DNA from: a virus
DNA length: 27,589 bases
Reading direction: 5' to 3' (one strand)
Virus record (IMG/VR): IMGVR_UViG_3300017776_000138
Coordinates: 1 to 27,589 of that record
The number at the start of each line of letters is the position of its first letter. Within the stretch, counting starts at the first letter, position 1. The notes beneath the pieces are model-generated. The model saw only the letters and a list, made by a program, of their open reading frames with translations. It searched no databases and had not been told where the DNA came from. Shown piece by piece: positions 5,271 through 11,861 of the stretch. The position numbers and the translations under genes were made by a program.

Positions 5271-5734
5271 AAGAAATGAGTGAAGAAAAGGACAATTTAA
5301 AGGCTGAGATTGTTGCCAATGGTACGCAGAATATTCAAACGAGATTTGAGGGTAAAGCTACCAAGTTAGAGTCTCACAAAAGGACTTCAGAGATTGTTAG
5401 ATTAGTTCTTCAGGGTGTTAGATACACAGATATTGTAGAATACTGTGAGAAGAACTGGGGGATTAAGAAGAGACAAGCTTCAATTTATTACAAAAGGGCT
5501 TTAGAGTATTTTAAAGAGCAGTTTGATGAAGAGAAGCAGTATGAAGTTGATAAGCATACAATGATGTTGTATGACTTATATACTAAAGGATACAGAAACG
5601 GTGATTTAAACATCTGCCGCTTGTTGCTGCAAGATATAGCTAAAATGAAAGGTATAGCTATTGACAGAGTAGATTTAACAAGTGGAGGTGATTCGTTTGT
5701 GTTCAACTATACGAAGCCTGAAGATGAGGAATAA
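5264..5734 (+). CDS. Terminase small subunit (probable)
   Basis: 156 residues. The DNA-recognition partner of the packaging motor, binding the phage genome and presenting it to the large subunit. Evidence: position before TerL, a helix-turn-helix-like N-terminal half (SEIVRLVLQGVRYTDIVEYC ... GIKKRQASIYYKRALEYF), a helical middle, and the C-terminal KGIAIDRVDLTSGGD typical of this family. The start may be ATG 5264 or ATG 5276 (MSEEKDN); the first overlaps a DnaA box. Preceded by candidate promoter L1. Ends overlapping the next gene. Confidence 0.75.
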   Translation: MHKEMSEEKDNLKAEIVANGTQNIQTRFEGKATKLESHKRTSEIVRLVLQGVRYTDIVEYCEKNWGIKKRQASIYYKRALEYFKEQFDEEKQYEVDKHTMMLYDLYTKGYRNGDLNICRLLLQDIAKMKGIAIDRVDLTSGGDSFVFNYTKPEDEE

Positions 5735-5897
5735 ATATAGTTACCCCAAACTCAATAGTTTTACAGTTTGTTTTGACAAGCAAAACAATTTTTCATTTGT
5801 TTGTCATTATAAGAACTCTGAAAAACAAAGAGTTTTCAAATATAATAAAAATAATTTAGAAAATCAAGAAACTTTTAGAACTTATGCCAACATTTAA
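5724..5897 (+). CDS. Hypothetical small basic protein, 57 aa
   Basis: ATG 5724 (MRNKYSYPKLNSFTVC...) gives 57 residues; the longer reading from 5682 would bury itself in the terminase gene. Basic, beta-rich pattern (FTVCFDKQNNFSFVCHY, KQRVFKYNKNN). It overlaps the small terminase by 11 bases and the next gene by 14, so translation is probably coupled. Function unknown. Confidence 0.5.
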   Translation: MRNKYSYPKLNSFTVCFDKQNNFSFVCHYKNSEKQRVFKYNKNNLENQETFRTYANI

Positions 5898-6225
5898 TTT
5901 AGATTTAAGGTACAGGATAGCCTCTTTGGAAGTTACCACTGACCTAACAACAGATTCGCCATCAGTTGAAGTTTATGTCGTATTTAAGAATAGCCAGGTT
6001 AGTATTGGCACTTTTACTTTTGCAGAACTGCGACTATTGACAGGAACGAGCACAGCTTACAATGAAGTTACCGCTATGGCAACCAATCCCCCAGCAGACC
6101 CTGATGGTGGTTATGCTGAGGTTAGAGACATAACAATTAACAACGAAGTTTTTGTTCAATGGGCACAGGGTTTCCCAAACTCACCATTCACGCCTTATTT
6201 AGCAGGACTATTCCCAAGACCATAA
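5884..6225 (+). CDS. Hypothetical protein between TerS and TerL
   Basis: 113 residues, beta-rich (FNLDLRYRIASLEVTTDLTT, VEVYVVFKNSQVSIG), with balanced composition and a Pro-rich end (GLFPRP). No signal peptide. It may be a small virion or head-associated protein by composition and position; no family recognised. Followed 3 bases later by a membrane peptide gene. Confidence 0.65.
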   Translation: MPTFNLDLRYRIASLEVTTDLTTDSPSVEVYVVFKNSQVSIGTFTFAELRLLTGTSTAYNEVTAMATNPPADPDGGYAEVRDITINNEVFVQWAQGFPNSPFTPYLAGLFPRP

Positions 6226-6228
6226 ATT

Positions 6229-6387
6229 ATGAACGATAAAGATTTAAAAATGGAGAAGTTATCACTTGACGCAAAGATTACAGCCATCGCTGTGCTTATT
6301 TGGTCTGCCCCAATATTCGTGGCATACCTTTTTGTAAGGTTCTGCCTTATCAACCCAATTAGTTCCTTGTTTGGCGGTAAGAAGTAA
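6229..6387 (+). CDS. Single-pass membrane protein, 52 aa
   Basis: ATG 6229 to TAA 6385-6387, 52 residues: MNDKDLKMEKLSLDAKITA, then a hydrophobic segment (IAVLIWSAPIFVAYLFVRF), then a short tail ending FGGKK. One membrane segment. The stop overlaps the TerL start (TAATG). A holin-like or injection-related role is possible but neither is supported by anything beyond the membrane segment. Confidence 0.6.
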   Translation: MNDKDLKMEKLSLDAKITAIAVLIWSAPIFVAYLFVRFCLINPISSLFGGKK

Positions 6388-7700
6388 TGCAAATAAATTT
6401 TAAGCCAACAATAAAACAACACCAGGCGTGGGAATACCTCCATGACCAAACATCCTCTGAAATTCTCTTTGGGGGAAGTGCTGGCGGTGGCAAAAGCTAC
6501 TTCGGTGCAGCCTGGTTGTTGTATTCGTGTTTGAGATACCCAGGAACGAGGTGGCTTATGGGTCGAGCTGTATTGAAAACACTGAAAGAGACTACGCTTA
6601 ACTCTTTCTTTAGTGTTTGCTCTGACTGGTCTGTCAAAAAAGGCGAGACTTATAAGTTTAATGCACAATCCAATGTGATTGAGTTTACCAACGGAAGTCA
6701 AATCTTGCTAAAAGACCTTTATCAGTATCCAGCCGACCCAAATTTCGACTCACTGGGGTCGCTTGAGATTTCAGGAGCTTTCATTGATGAGGTAAATCAG
6801 TGTACTGAAAAAGCAAAGAATGTTGTGGCTTCCAGGATTCGTTATAAGTTAAAAGATTTTAATTTGCGACCAAAAATTTTGATGTCGTGCAACCCTGCGA
6901 AAAACTGGGTTTACGATTTTTACAAACAATGGCGTGATGACAACCTGCCTGAACACCAAAAATTTATTCAGGCCAAGCTTACAGACAACCCTCATATTTC
7001 TGAATATTACGAAGAACAGCTAAGAAAACTTGACCCAGCTTCAAGAGAAAGGCTGCTTCATGGTAATTGGGAATATGACGAGGCTAAAAATAAGCTGTTT
7101 AACTATGAGTCTTTGCTAAACTGCTTTAAAAACTCCGTTGGAGAAGAGGGCGAACCGTACCTTTCTTGTGATGTTGCACTAATGGGAAGCGATAAATTAG
7201 TGATTACACGATGGAAAGGGATGACTGTAGAGGAAATTATTACAAAAGACAAGAGTTCTGCCAATAGTATTGAGGATTTAATCAAGAATTTGGCTCAACT
7301 GCACAATATTCCTCGAAAAAACATAGTAATTGACTCAGATGGGGTCGGTCAGTACCTTTCTCACTATATGAAAGGGGTAAATGCCTTTATCAATAACTCG
7401 AAGCCGCTAAAAGGTGAAAACTACAAAAATTTAAAGAGCCAGTGCTATTATAAGCTTGCAGAGCAGATGAATGCAGGAAATATACACATAAAGTGCAAAA
7501 ATATTGATATTCGCAACAAAATCATTGAAGAATTGGATGTTGTCCGTAGAAAAAACATGGATTTAGACGGAAAACTGACTATTTTATCTAAAAAAGAGGT
7601 AAAAGCCGCTATCGGTAGGTCTCCTGACTTCGCTGACAGCCTTATGATGCGAATGAAGTTTTTGTTTGGTGGTGGCAATAGAATTTTAGCGTGGGGTTAA
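6387..7700 (+). CDS. terL: Terminase large subunit (packaging ATPase/nuclease)
   Basis: 437 residues. It pumps DNA into the prohead using ATP and cuts the concatemer. Walker A GGSAGGGKS near residues 29-37, Walker B GAFIDE near 130-135 with catalytic Glu, coupling motif SCNP near 167-170. The C-terminal RNase H-like nuclease shows acidic residues at D262 (LSCDVALMGSDK), D316/D318 (IVIDSDGVGQ) and D414/D417 (PDFADSLMMR). Length is usual for the family. Starts by TAATG overlap with the membrane peptide gene. Portal and capsid genes, which usually follow, are not next to it. Confidence 0.95.
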   Translation: MQINFKPTIKQHQAWEYLHDQTSSEILFGGSAGGGKSYFGAAWLLYSCLRYPGTRWLMGRAVLKTLKETTLNSFFSVCSDWSVKKGETYKFNAQSNVIEFTNGSQILLKDLYQYPADPNFDSLGSLEISGAFIDEVNQCTEKAKNVVASRIRYKLKDFNLRPKILMSCNPAKNWVYDFYKQWRDDNLPEHQKFIQAKLTDNPHISEYYEEQLRKLDPASRERLLHGNWEYDEAKNKLFNYESLLNCFKNSVGEEGEPYLSCDVALMGSDKLVITRWKGMTVEEIITKDKSSANSIEDLIKNLAQLHNIPRKNIVIDSDGVGQYLSHYMKGVNAFINNSKPLKGENYKNLKSQCYYKLAEQMNAGNIHIKCKNIDIRNKIIEELDVVRRKNMDLDGKLTILSKKEVKAAIGRSPDFADSLMMRMKFLFGGGNRILAWG

Positions 7701-7728
7701 AAAATGAAAAACATTAACTGATAAAATG

Positions 7729-7751
7729 TAAACTTTTTCTTATTATTGTAA
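7729..7751 (+). promoter_or_regulatory. Candidate late promoter L2
   Basis: TAAACTTTTTCTTATTATTGTAA, sharing 21 of 23 bases with the block at 5232 upstream of TerS. If the TATTATTG acts as a -7 box, transcription would start at or next to ATG 7753, giving a nearly leaderless message. Confidence 0.45.
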
Positions 7752-7752
7752 A

Positions 7753-8151
7753 ATGTTTAGCCAAAACTATTTAATATGCTTAAATGCAACGCATGAGACC
7801 ATTATGCTTGACTTTTTGAACGATGTTCAAGCTATAATTGATGTCGCTACGGAAAGAGACGAAGATTACGACTCTTTTTTGAATATTTTGGCAAATATAA
7901 TCATGCACCACAACGAAAATGGTGAAATGGCGTATAAAGACACTATTTTCAGAAATAACTGGCTTTATAACCTGCCATCAATGATTTATTGGGCTTCTAT
8001 TGGCTATATAAGCGGAATAAGAGATAAAAACGAAGATTTGCCGTCTGTAGCCTCTAAATTGGCTATTAGATTGGCAAGAGTCAATGATAGTATCGGTAGA
8101 ATGATACTTTATGATTCAAATTTTGATAACGATGATGTAATTCTAAACTAA
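7753..8151 (+). CDS. Hypothetical protein ahead of the tail chaperone
   Basis: 132 mostly helical residues (FLNDVQAIIDVATERDEDYD, LASKLAIRLARVNDSIGRM-like helices). Start uncertain: ATG 7753 lies against the putative promoter, and an in-frame ATG at 7804 (MLDFLNDV) is equally plausible. The stop overlaps the chaperone start (TAATG). In siphophages this place, directly before the chaperone, is often taken by the tail tube gene, but this protein is too small and too helical for one. Confidence 0.65.
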   Translation: MFSQNYLICLNATHETIMLDFLNDVQAIIDVATERDEDYDSFLNILANIIMHHNENGEMAYKDTIFRNNWLYNLPSMIYWASIGYISGIRDKNEDLPSVASKLAIRLARVNDSIGRMILYDSNFDNDDVILN

Positions 8152-8816
8152 TGAAAACAATAGTTATAAACGAAAAGGAAATTGATGTACCTACTGGTTG
8201 GAACAATATCACTTTTGAAAGGTTTAACGAATTTTCAAAACTGGTAAATTCACAAAAAACAGAGGAAGAGTTCTATAAAGAAAATGAAAGTCTTGATGAG
8301 GAAGTCAAAGCTCTTGAGTGGAGTTTGTATAATGTAAAATTAAATACAGCTTTAGCTTGTTTTTGGAGTGGACTTTCGGAAGAAGAGATTTCTATGTGTA
8401 ACATAGAAGAGGTTGAAGAGATATTGAGCTCTATGGAGTTCTTAAATGTAGGTTATCAACCTATTGCTATTGATAGCTTTAAATTTAAGGGTGTAAAGTA
8501 CAATTTACCTAAGCCTGGCTTGAAAGATGAGAACTTCGGTACATTTATCGAGGCTGAACAGGTAGAGATTAACAATAAGAGGCTACAAAAGGGTGATTTA
8601 AGTGCTTTACCAAGACAGATAGCAATTTTATGTAAAAAAGACGGAGAAGATAAAGGTCTTATCAACGATGCTTTAATAGCAAAGCGAGAAAAAGCTTTTT
8701 ACAAACTGGATATGGCAACTATTTGGGATGTGGGTTTTTTTTTGAGTCAGCACGAAAGCTCATTGATGACACTTTTCCTAACTTATCTTCGTCAGGAGGA
8801 GATGGAAAAGCAGTGA
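8151..8816 (+). CDS. Tail assembly chaperone (G product)
   Basis: 221 residues, acidic and helical, with KYNLPKPGLKDENFGTFIEA in the middle and LPRQIAILCKKDGED, features I associate with Bacteroidota phage tail chaperones. G proteins of the lambda type bind the tape measure protein and recruit tail tube subunits. A T9 run near its 3' end (8735-8743) and an open -1 frame beyond it give a longer G-T product (separate entry). It is in the right place, upstream of the tail genes, although the tape measure gene is distant. Confidence 0.7.
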   Translation: MKTIVINEKEIDVPTGWNNITFERFNEFSKLVNSQKTEEEFYKENESLDEEVKALEWSLYNVKLNTALACFWSGLSEEEISMCNIEEVEEILSSMEFLNVGYQPIAIDSFKFKGVKYNLPKPGLKDENFGTFIEAEQVEINNKRLQKGDLSALPRQIAILCKKDGEDKGLINDALIAKREKAFYKLDMATIWDVGFFLSQHESSLMTLFLTYLRQEEMEKQ

Positions 8817-9019
8817 GAGCAGCAGAGGGAACAATATCAGGATACGGCTGGCTAAACAGTCTTTACGATATAGCTAAGACAGGTATATTCACTTTACCTA
8901 TTCATAGCCCCTTAAACAGTGTTTTACTTACTGATTTATATGAAGTTTTAACATATTTATCTTGGAAGAACGCAACAGTACAATACGAGAAAATATATAA
9001 CGATTTAAACAAAAAGTAA
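8151..9019 (+). CDS. Tail assembly chaperone G-T, made by -1 frameshift
   Basis: Reading G to about base 8744 and then slipping back one base gives a product of about 289 residues: the junction reads ...WDVGFFL-ESARKLIDD... and the T part continues for 91 residues (GYGWLNSLYDIAKTG..., LLTDLYEVLTYLSWKN...). The -1 frame is open from before 8723 to TAA at 9017-9019 and has no good start codon of its own. Slip sites T TTT TTT or T TTT TTG fit the X XXY YYZ rule. In lambda-type phages only G-T binds the tape measure protein, at a few percent of G; here the ratio is unknown. A homopolymer length error in sequencing is the main alternative. Confidence 0.7.
8735..8744 (+). other. -1 ribosomal slippery site (T9-G)
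   Basis: GGG-TTTTTTTTT-GAG. In the G frame the codons are GGT TTT TTT TTG, so both T TTT TTT and T TTT TTG heptamers are available for tandem -1 slippage. Downstream GAGTCAGCACGAAAGCTC could pair weakly (GAG..CTC) as a stimulator. Confidence 0.65.
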
Positions 9020-9021
9020 AA

Positions 9022-9285
9022 ATGAAGATATGTGCAGAATGTGGTGAAGAGCTAAAAGGTTGTGCCTGCGGATGGGCTAAGACCTCAGATGGCAAGCTGG
9101 TTCATAAAAAATGTAAAAAAAGTTATGAGGCAAAGTTAGGTAAGCCAACAGACCCACAAAAAGTAGTGTGTGCTCACTGTGGTGGTGAGTTTGACGGAAA
9201 ACCATACTTTAAAGCTATGGATGGGAAGTTTGTTCACTTTAGATGCCAAAGACCATACGAAAACCAATTATATAAAAAGAATTAG
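9022..9285 (+). CDS. Tandem CxxC-HxxC zinc-module protein (LIM-like)
   Basis: 87 residues containing two copies of one module. Copy 1: C4, C7, then H28 and C31 (CAECG ... LVHKKC). Copy 2: C50, C53, then H72 and C75 (CAHCG ... FVHFRC). Each is followed by a similar (K/R)xYE stretch (KKSYEAKL, QRPYENQL), so this looks like an internal duplication. The ligand spacing resembles half of a LIM domain; two extra cysteines (C14, C16) occur only in copy 1. It lies 2 bases after the G-T stop and 3 bases before the next tail gene, so it is part of the tail operon. Role unknown. Confidence 0.75.
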   Translation: MKICAECGEELKGCACGWAKTSDGKLVHKKCKKSYEAKLGKPTDPQKVVCAHCGGEFDGKPYFKAMDGKFVHFRCQRPYENQLYKKN

Positions 9286-9288
9286 AAT

Positions 9289-9987
9289 ATGTCATACTCA
9301 ACAGAATATAATTTAGTTTCCTTAATGGAGGATTTCAAAACTTGTGCTACGGCAGCAGGTTTTTGTACTATTAAGTTAGGGCCTCCTGAGTCTATCAATT
9401 TCGACCATAATATTTGTTACGACTTAATAAATGTAGATTATCCATCAAGCTATATAGCGGAGGGTGTAAAAGAGGTTTATACTTTTGAATGTATTATAGC
9501 GAGACCTGCAAATCTTGGTAGTACACAGGGTATTCAGGTTTTTGATGATGAGGTTGTTGCTATTATGGCAGAATTAGAACTTAAATGCTGGAATATGCTT
9601 TCTTGCCTTGCACTTGGTATTAGTGGCGGAGGTGGATGTAAAGCTCATGTTCCAAAGCACCAAATAACAATTAAAAGAGAAAAGGGATTACTTAACGACA
9701 ATGTTGTTGCTTTAAGACTGAAGTTTGATGCTATTGCAAATATTGCTGTTAGCTCTGACCCTTGTGGTGGTGGTTCAAGCAGTAATAGTGGTTGTGATGA
9801 ACCATGTCAAGACTACTTCGGAGCTTGCGGATGTACTGACCCACTTGCAATCAACTACGACCCAGCAGCAGGTGTTGATGATGGAACTTGTTGTTATCCA
9901 GCCGATGACGATGGAGACCCATGTACGACAGGTGAAAACCCAGTATTCCCACCAGTATTTAACGATAACGAAATAGCCAACCCATAA
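9289..9987 (+). CDS. Tail-terminator-like protein with a GCTDP motif C-terminus
   Basis: 232 residues. The first 155 form an alpha-beta region (YNLVSLMEDFKTCATAAGF, VYTFECIIARP, DDEVVAIMAELELKCWNML) of the size and position of a tail terminator or head-tail joining protein, which caps the tail tube; this is inference. After a Gly/Ser linker (GGGSSSNSG) comes a Cys-rich tail with GCTDPLAINYDPAAG (residues 181-195) continuing to VDDGTC. This motif is common in secreted proteins of marine Bacteroidota and in some phage structural proteins. Possibly displayed on the virion surface. Confidence 0.55.
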   Translation: MSYSTEYNLVSLMEDFKTCATAAGFCTIKLGPPESINFDHNICYDLINVDYPSSYIAEGVKEVYTFECIIARPANLGSTQGIQVFDDEVVAIMAELELKCWNMLSCLALGISGGGGCKAHVPKHQITIKREKGLLNDNVVALRLKFDAIANIAVSSDPCGGGSSSNSGCDEPCQDYFGACGCTDPLAINYDPAAGVDDGTCCYPADDDGDPCTTGENPVFPPVFNDNEIANP

Positions 9988-9990
9988 TAA

Positions 9991-10515
9991 ATGTTAGAAG
10001 AGATAGCTCAAATATTATCATCGTCTGCTGGTAAGCCTATAGATATTATGAAAAAGGCTTTAAAGGGTAAGATTAGAGGTGGAAACAAACTGCCTCAATC
10101 TACTACTGGTAGAACTGTGAATAGTTTAAATGCACAGATGCCGCAGGTTATTGGCGATATGATACAATGGGTTTTCAAATCTAACGATGCTGCTGTAAGA
10201 CTAAACAACGGAGGCTCTCTAACAAACAAGGGGGCTTCCGAAGTTCCTTATAGCGGAATAGGTGGGGGAGGTAAAAGTGCTTATATAGGTGCTTTAATAA
10301 AGTGGGCAAGAACAAAATATGGATTAAGTGAGGCTGACGCTAAAAGAATGGCTTTTAAGGTTGCTGCTGCCGCTAAAGATAGGGGTAGAACAGTAAAATC
10401 ACCTGGATGGCTTGATGACGCTAAAGCTGAAATTGAAAAACAAATTAACGATGACATAACCGCAGCTATTGCACTTGTGGTTAATAAAAGAATAAACGAG
10501 TTAAAACTTAAATAA
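9991..10515 (+). CDS. HK97 gp10-like tail component
   Basis: 174 residues. The central IGALIKWARTKYGLSEADA followed by AFKVAAAAKDRGRTVKSPGW and a final helix (KAEIEKQINDDITAAIA) follows the pattern of HK97 gp10 family proteins, which act in head-tail joining or tail completion. Starts 3 bases after the previous stop. The family call rests on motif style; no search was possible. Confidence 0.6.
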   Translation: MLEEIAQILSSSAGKPIDIMKKALKGKIRGGNKLPQSTTGRTVNSLNAQMPQVIGDMIQWVFKSNDAAVRLNNGGSLTNKGASEVPYSGIGGGGKSAYIGALIKWARTKYGLSEADAKRMAFKVAAAAKDRGRTVKSPGWLDDAKAEIEKQINDDITAAIALVVNKRINELKLK

Positions 10516-10516
10516 T

Positions 10517-11860
10517 ATGAGCACCTGGAGTATTTATCATGAACCGCATGGCGAGTTTGTTACTTGTCAAAGACCAATAGTTATCACAACAAAGGTAACT
10601 GCTGGTGCTGTAGCACACTTTAAAGGAATATTACATATAAAAGAGGGTGCGGTATGGGTAAATACTGAGGCGGAACTAAATGGTTATGGCGATTCCAGCG
10701 GACAATATTACGAATTTAATGTAGCTGAGTATTGTAGAAACTATTTTAAAGAAGAAGAATCTTTCTACGCCCAACAGTGGTGTAACAGTTTTAGTGATAT
10801 GGTCGAGAGGGAGTTTAAGCTAAAAATATACCCTGTAGAGTATGACGCAAGTGGAAACCTCGACCCACAGCCTGCTGACTTTGAATATTCAAGGGAATTT
10901 AAAGTTGTTCCAGTTAACACAATGGCTCGTGAATCAACATCAAGTATAAATGATAATATAAGACTTGATAAATATGTTTTAAATGGTAATAATAGCAGCT
11001 CTGTTCCTATAGGTTCAAGTTCTACTAATAGACTTTTAAGTAATATGCCTGACTATAACACTATGGATATAAGTCAGGGATTCTTCTTCTTCCAAAACTT
11101 TTTACTTGATGAAGTTGCTGGTAGAGATGCTGTTTTAGAACTAACAAACAGCTCAGGAACTATGGAGACATTAACTGCTACATCTTTTGCCAGTGGTTAT
11201 CACTATGTGCACCTACATCCTCAGACTATAGATTTTATACTTAGTTTAGTGGCTGGTGTTCCTGTAAACTTCTTGTTAGATGGTGCAGGAAATCTAACCT
11301 CATCTACTCTAAAAGCTCAATATAAATTTGTTGATTCTACTACTGGTGCTTTTATCAGAAGCTCACCAATGGGTAGATATACACTTGTTGATGGCATGAA
11401 TTGTAAATCAAAAACATTCATATTTAGAAATATGAGAGGTGGCTTTGATTTCTTTACAGCTACAGGAGAGCACGATGTTAGTGTTGATATTCAGGGTTCT
11501 GAATTTGATAGGCATACTGATTTCAGTAGGGGTTTGACTGATTTTGATTTAAAGAGGGGGCAGCACAATATAACTAACCTTTGGGGGAGCAGAAAAGAGA
11601 TGAACACAATATTCACTCAGCCAGTAAGCACAGAATACGCAACTTGGTTAGAGGAGCTTATAGTTTCACCTCAGGTTTGGGTGGTTGAAGATATTAAAGA
11701 CTACCAGGGAAACAAAAATCTTCTTTTTTATAACACCAAGGGGCTTGTGGCTATAAATATATTAAAAGGCTCTTATAAGCTACATAACACAGAAAAGGGC
11801 AGACACTTTATAGAGTTTAAATATACCCTTTCAGAGAACACTACAACTCAAAAAATGTAA
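10517..11860 (+). CDS. Tail or baseplate structural protein, 447 aa
   Basis: 447 residues, beta-rich throughout, no signal peptide. The segment KTFIFRNMRGGFDFFTATGEHDV (about residues 296-318) resembles a feature seen in Bacteroidota phage tail proteins: a loop (F.N..GGFD.F...G) in a tail-tip or distal-tail-like protein. It is directly followed (1-base gap) by the 1417-residue protein, which suggests the two build the same tail-tip structure. Exact role not resolved. Confidence 0.55.
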   Translation: MSTWSIYHEPHGEFVTCQRPIVITTKVTAGAVAHFKGILHIKEGAVWVNTEAELNGYGDSSGQYYEFNVAEYCRNYFKEEESFYAQQWCNSFSDMVEREFKLKIYPVEYDASGNLDPQPADFEYSREFKVVPVNTMARESTSSINDNIRLDKYVLNGNNSSSVPIGSSSTNRLLSNMPDYNTMDISQGFFFFQNFLLDEVAGRDAVLELTNSSGTMETLTATSFASGYHYVHLHPQTIDFILSLVAGVPVNFLLDGAGNLTSSTLKAQYKFVDSTTGAFIRSSPMGRYTLVDGMNCKSKTFIFRNMRGGFDFFTATGEHDVSVDIQGSEFDRHTDFSRGLTDFDLKRGQHNITNLWGSRKEMNTIFTQPVSTEYATWLEELIVSPQVWVVEDIKDYQGNKNLLFYNTKGLVAINILKGSYKLHNTEKGRHFIEFKYTLSENTTTQKM

Positions 11861-11861
11861 A

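Noticed and set aside
5724-5897. Integrase N-terminal (arm-binding) fragment
   Set aside because: Only a vague strand pattern (FSFVCHYKNSEKQRVF) is shared; no catalytic domain follows and the gene is complete.
6195-6701. 168-codon minus-strand frame across the TerL start
   Set aside because: Shadow of the 52-aa gene and terL on the opposite strand; terL has clear motifs.
8723-8743. MGCGFF start for the T frame as an independent gene
   Set aside because: The ATG lies upstream of the slip run in G codons; frameshifting from G explains the frame better.
9725-9976. 83-codon frame overlapping the tail-terminator-like gene
   Set aside because: Composition (Leu/Val/Thr runs) is a shifted reading of the real gene; no independent start signal.
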